Positions 62,201 to 64,000 of a stretch of 64,000 nt of DNA are shown piece after piece (the stretch's first letter is position 1; every line of letters starts with the position of its first letter). This DNA comes from Gorsachius magnificus (Eukaryota; Chordata; Aves; Pelecaniformes; Ardeidae). Position numbers and translations under genes: made by a program. The notes under the pieces were generated by a model. That model made no database searches, was not told where the DNA came from, and saw nothing but the letters and a program-made list of their open reading frames with translations. Where the stretch lies: positions 32,520,885 to 32,584,884 of the forward strand of contig CM067109.1 in NCBI GenBank assembly GCA_034008185.1, in the 5' to 3' direction.

Positions 62201-64000
62201 TGTCAGAAGTTAATTTGGAATGTTAAGACTTCACTCTGAATCCATTTTTTAAAAAATAAATCAGTACAGTTATTGTTTCATTACGGAGCAGTGCAGCCTT
62301 ACAGGAAACATCTGCTTTCAAGGATTTTCCCAGGAGGTATAACCTTAGATTATAGAAAATAATTGATCTGGAATAATTCTATCTGAGCACTCCTGCCACA
62401 GCATACTCATCCAATAATCTTTCTTGGGCTTTTAGAGTTTGAGAACAAAATACAGTAAAACAGTTGAAAGCATGTTTGTCAATTAATTTGGTCCTAATCC
62501 TGAGTAATGATGTGTTCACAAATCTTTTCTGATTGGTGCTACTTATAGGTTCTCAAGGCTTGGATCTTTGGTTAGTCATTTAATTTTTGAAAAAAAGGCT
62601 AAGTTTTGCTTCATTTAGGTTTCTTGTATTGAGTAACTGGGCTTATTAAAAAATATTTGGGTATTTTGAAGACTACTTGCCTGTTCATTCTTTAATTTTT
62701 GTTGTGACACATCATATCTATTTTATTCTGCCAGTCATATCTTGGGACATATGACACTGATGTAACTGGCATAACCTATCCTGCTGTTTCTTGCAATGCA
62801 TAATTTACTGCAGAAACTGGTTTTTAAGAAGAAAAATAGCTGTTTTGCCACTATTTATTTCACTGATATTCACTGGGTAAAACTACTCAGTCTTTACGGA
62901 TAGTTACCTCTGTGGAGTAATGCAAATGGGATTAGGACTGTTCCGTTCTATGGGTAGCAAAATGTATGAATGAACATCCATGTTAAACAGATGTGGTGCT
63001 AAAAATATTTTTTGGTTTAATATGAATAATGAATTTTACTCTTTTCAAAATGCTATCATGTTTTCAAAGATGCCATCGTGTTTTCAATTGTACTGTTTGT
63101 ACATTTCCTTGGGATATTAGTGTCAATCGTACTACATTGGAGAACATTACTGTGCATTTAATATTCCTAAATCATTTAAAAATTAAGACTCATAGCATAT
63201 TATGCACTGTATATTAATGCTTTATGTAAAACACAGCTAAGATGAATCAGTGAATCTAGGATGACTAATTCTTTGCTAATTATGCTCTGTTCTTCCTGAC
63301 TGAACTGAATAGAATTACTTTGAGTGTCTATGCATGCCAACTTTGTCCTAGAGATTGAATCTATATTGTAGACACATCAGATCAAATTCTCCTTCTGTTA
63401 AATATAAATACTTATATACTGTGCTGAATTCTGCAATCAGTTGGGGCTCTTCAGTTTTGATGTTTAACTCAGACTCCAGTGTATTGGATACAACTTCAGC
63501 TGAAATTAAAATTAAGAAAAGTATGTCTTTACTTTTTAAAAAATGTAAGTCAAGGGCCATATCCTGAAAACATTAAGGAGCTCAAAGAGCAGTTTAATGC
63601 TATCACATTCATTCAGGAGTACCTTTTCCATTGGCTGGATGAGAGACAAATTCCAACCTAACCTTTGCAGAAACAGAGCTTGATCTTGCAAGCTGGTGAG
63701 TCACTCAGACCTGGCATATTCATATAATGATGAGGTGGCTCAGCTTCTTACATGTGATGTTAAATTGGATCCACAGTTTTTCAGTATTTTCTCTGCCACT
63801 GTGTAGCCAGTCCAGTTCTATTAGGTCCCATAGCCATAGCGGCAGCAGCAAAATCATGTGGATCATTTACAACATCTGGAACATTGACAAACTTGTGCAA
63901 AACCTGTAATGATTGTACAATTTGTACATTAGTGCCACTTCAATTGCTCTCCATTCTGCCAAAGAATTTATATAGCCTGGCTACCTTACTTGCATTTTTT
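53255..64000. other. Mostly unique DNA, no gene seen
   Basis: About 10.7 kb with no supported gene, LTR or CR1. T-rich runs lie at 55055-55071 (T17) and about 61263-61352. Frames at 55990-56277, 56274-56456 (plus) and 56249-56467 (minus) overlap and have no motif. The region near 61790-62090 reads like conserved noncoding DNA (see findings). A 20-base unit is repeated in tandem at 63050-63089. Confidence 0.45.
63050..63089. repeat. Two-copy tandem repeat, 20-base unit
   Basis: ATGCTATCATGTTTTCAAAG is followed directly by ATGCCATCGTGTTTTCAATT, agreeing at 16 of the first 18 positions. A small local duplication. Confidence 0.75.

Noticed and set aside
1..64000. CRISPR arrays, operons, tRNA or rRNA genes
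   Set aside because: No spaced direct repeats, no tRNA box consensus and no rRNA segments were seen; the sequence is vertebrate nuclear DNA.

Overview
This is a window of bird nuclear DNA, AT-rich and almost certainly intergenic or deep intronic. The avian call rests on CR1 LINEs with the ATTCTATG-type 3' tail (three copies) and on several LTRs of an ERVL-like (class III) endogenous retrovirus, a repeat mix typical of birds. I found no host protein-coding exon, tRNA, rRNA or known ncRNA that I can defend. Nearly all ORFs of 60-200 codons are chance frames in AT-rich DNA or frames running through LTRs. No undescribed system of the operon or CRISPR kind is visible; the real content is a layered record of retroelement insertions.

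Layout. 1-1957: 3' end of an ERVL-like provirus entering from the left edge: an open pol frame with an integrase that keeps HHCC and DD35E, a short env-less 3' region, a polypurine tract, then an LTR with TG...CA ends. 3142-5869: a second-family LTR (family B) on the minus strand, split by a 1.6-kb CR1 and framed by a perfect 5-bp target-site duplication (TCTTG). 7071-7240: a CR1 3'-end fragment. 8743-9350: solo LTR of the provirus family (family A), minus strand, perfect GAACT duplication. 9351-29004: long mostly unique stretch with a (GA)16 microsatellite and a GC-richer block near 13.1-13.9 kb. 29005-29558: another family A solo LTR, minus. 36206-37217: family B solo LTR, plus. 38335-38926: older family A LTR, plus. 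About 44.2-46.6 kb: an ancient, heavily mutated CR1-clade LINE on the minus strand, still showing reverse-transcriptase and linker motifs, with a younger CR1 3' fragment nested inside. 47113-47192: (TTCCC)16. 52702-53254: family A solo LTR, plus, perfect GTAGG duplication. 53255-64000: unique DNA, with one stretch near 61.8-62.1 kb that reads like a conserved noncoding element.

How the parts relate. The family A LTRs are tied to the integrase-bearing provirus because the LTR at 1333 directly follows its polypurine tract. All other family A and B copies lack internal sequence, so they are solo LTRs, the usual product of LTR-LTR recombination. Nesting gives relative ages: the ancient LINE is older than the CR1 fragment inside it, and the family B LTR at 3147 is older than the CR1 that splits it. 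Identity and family statements are by eye and from memory of the families; no database search was possible.
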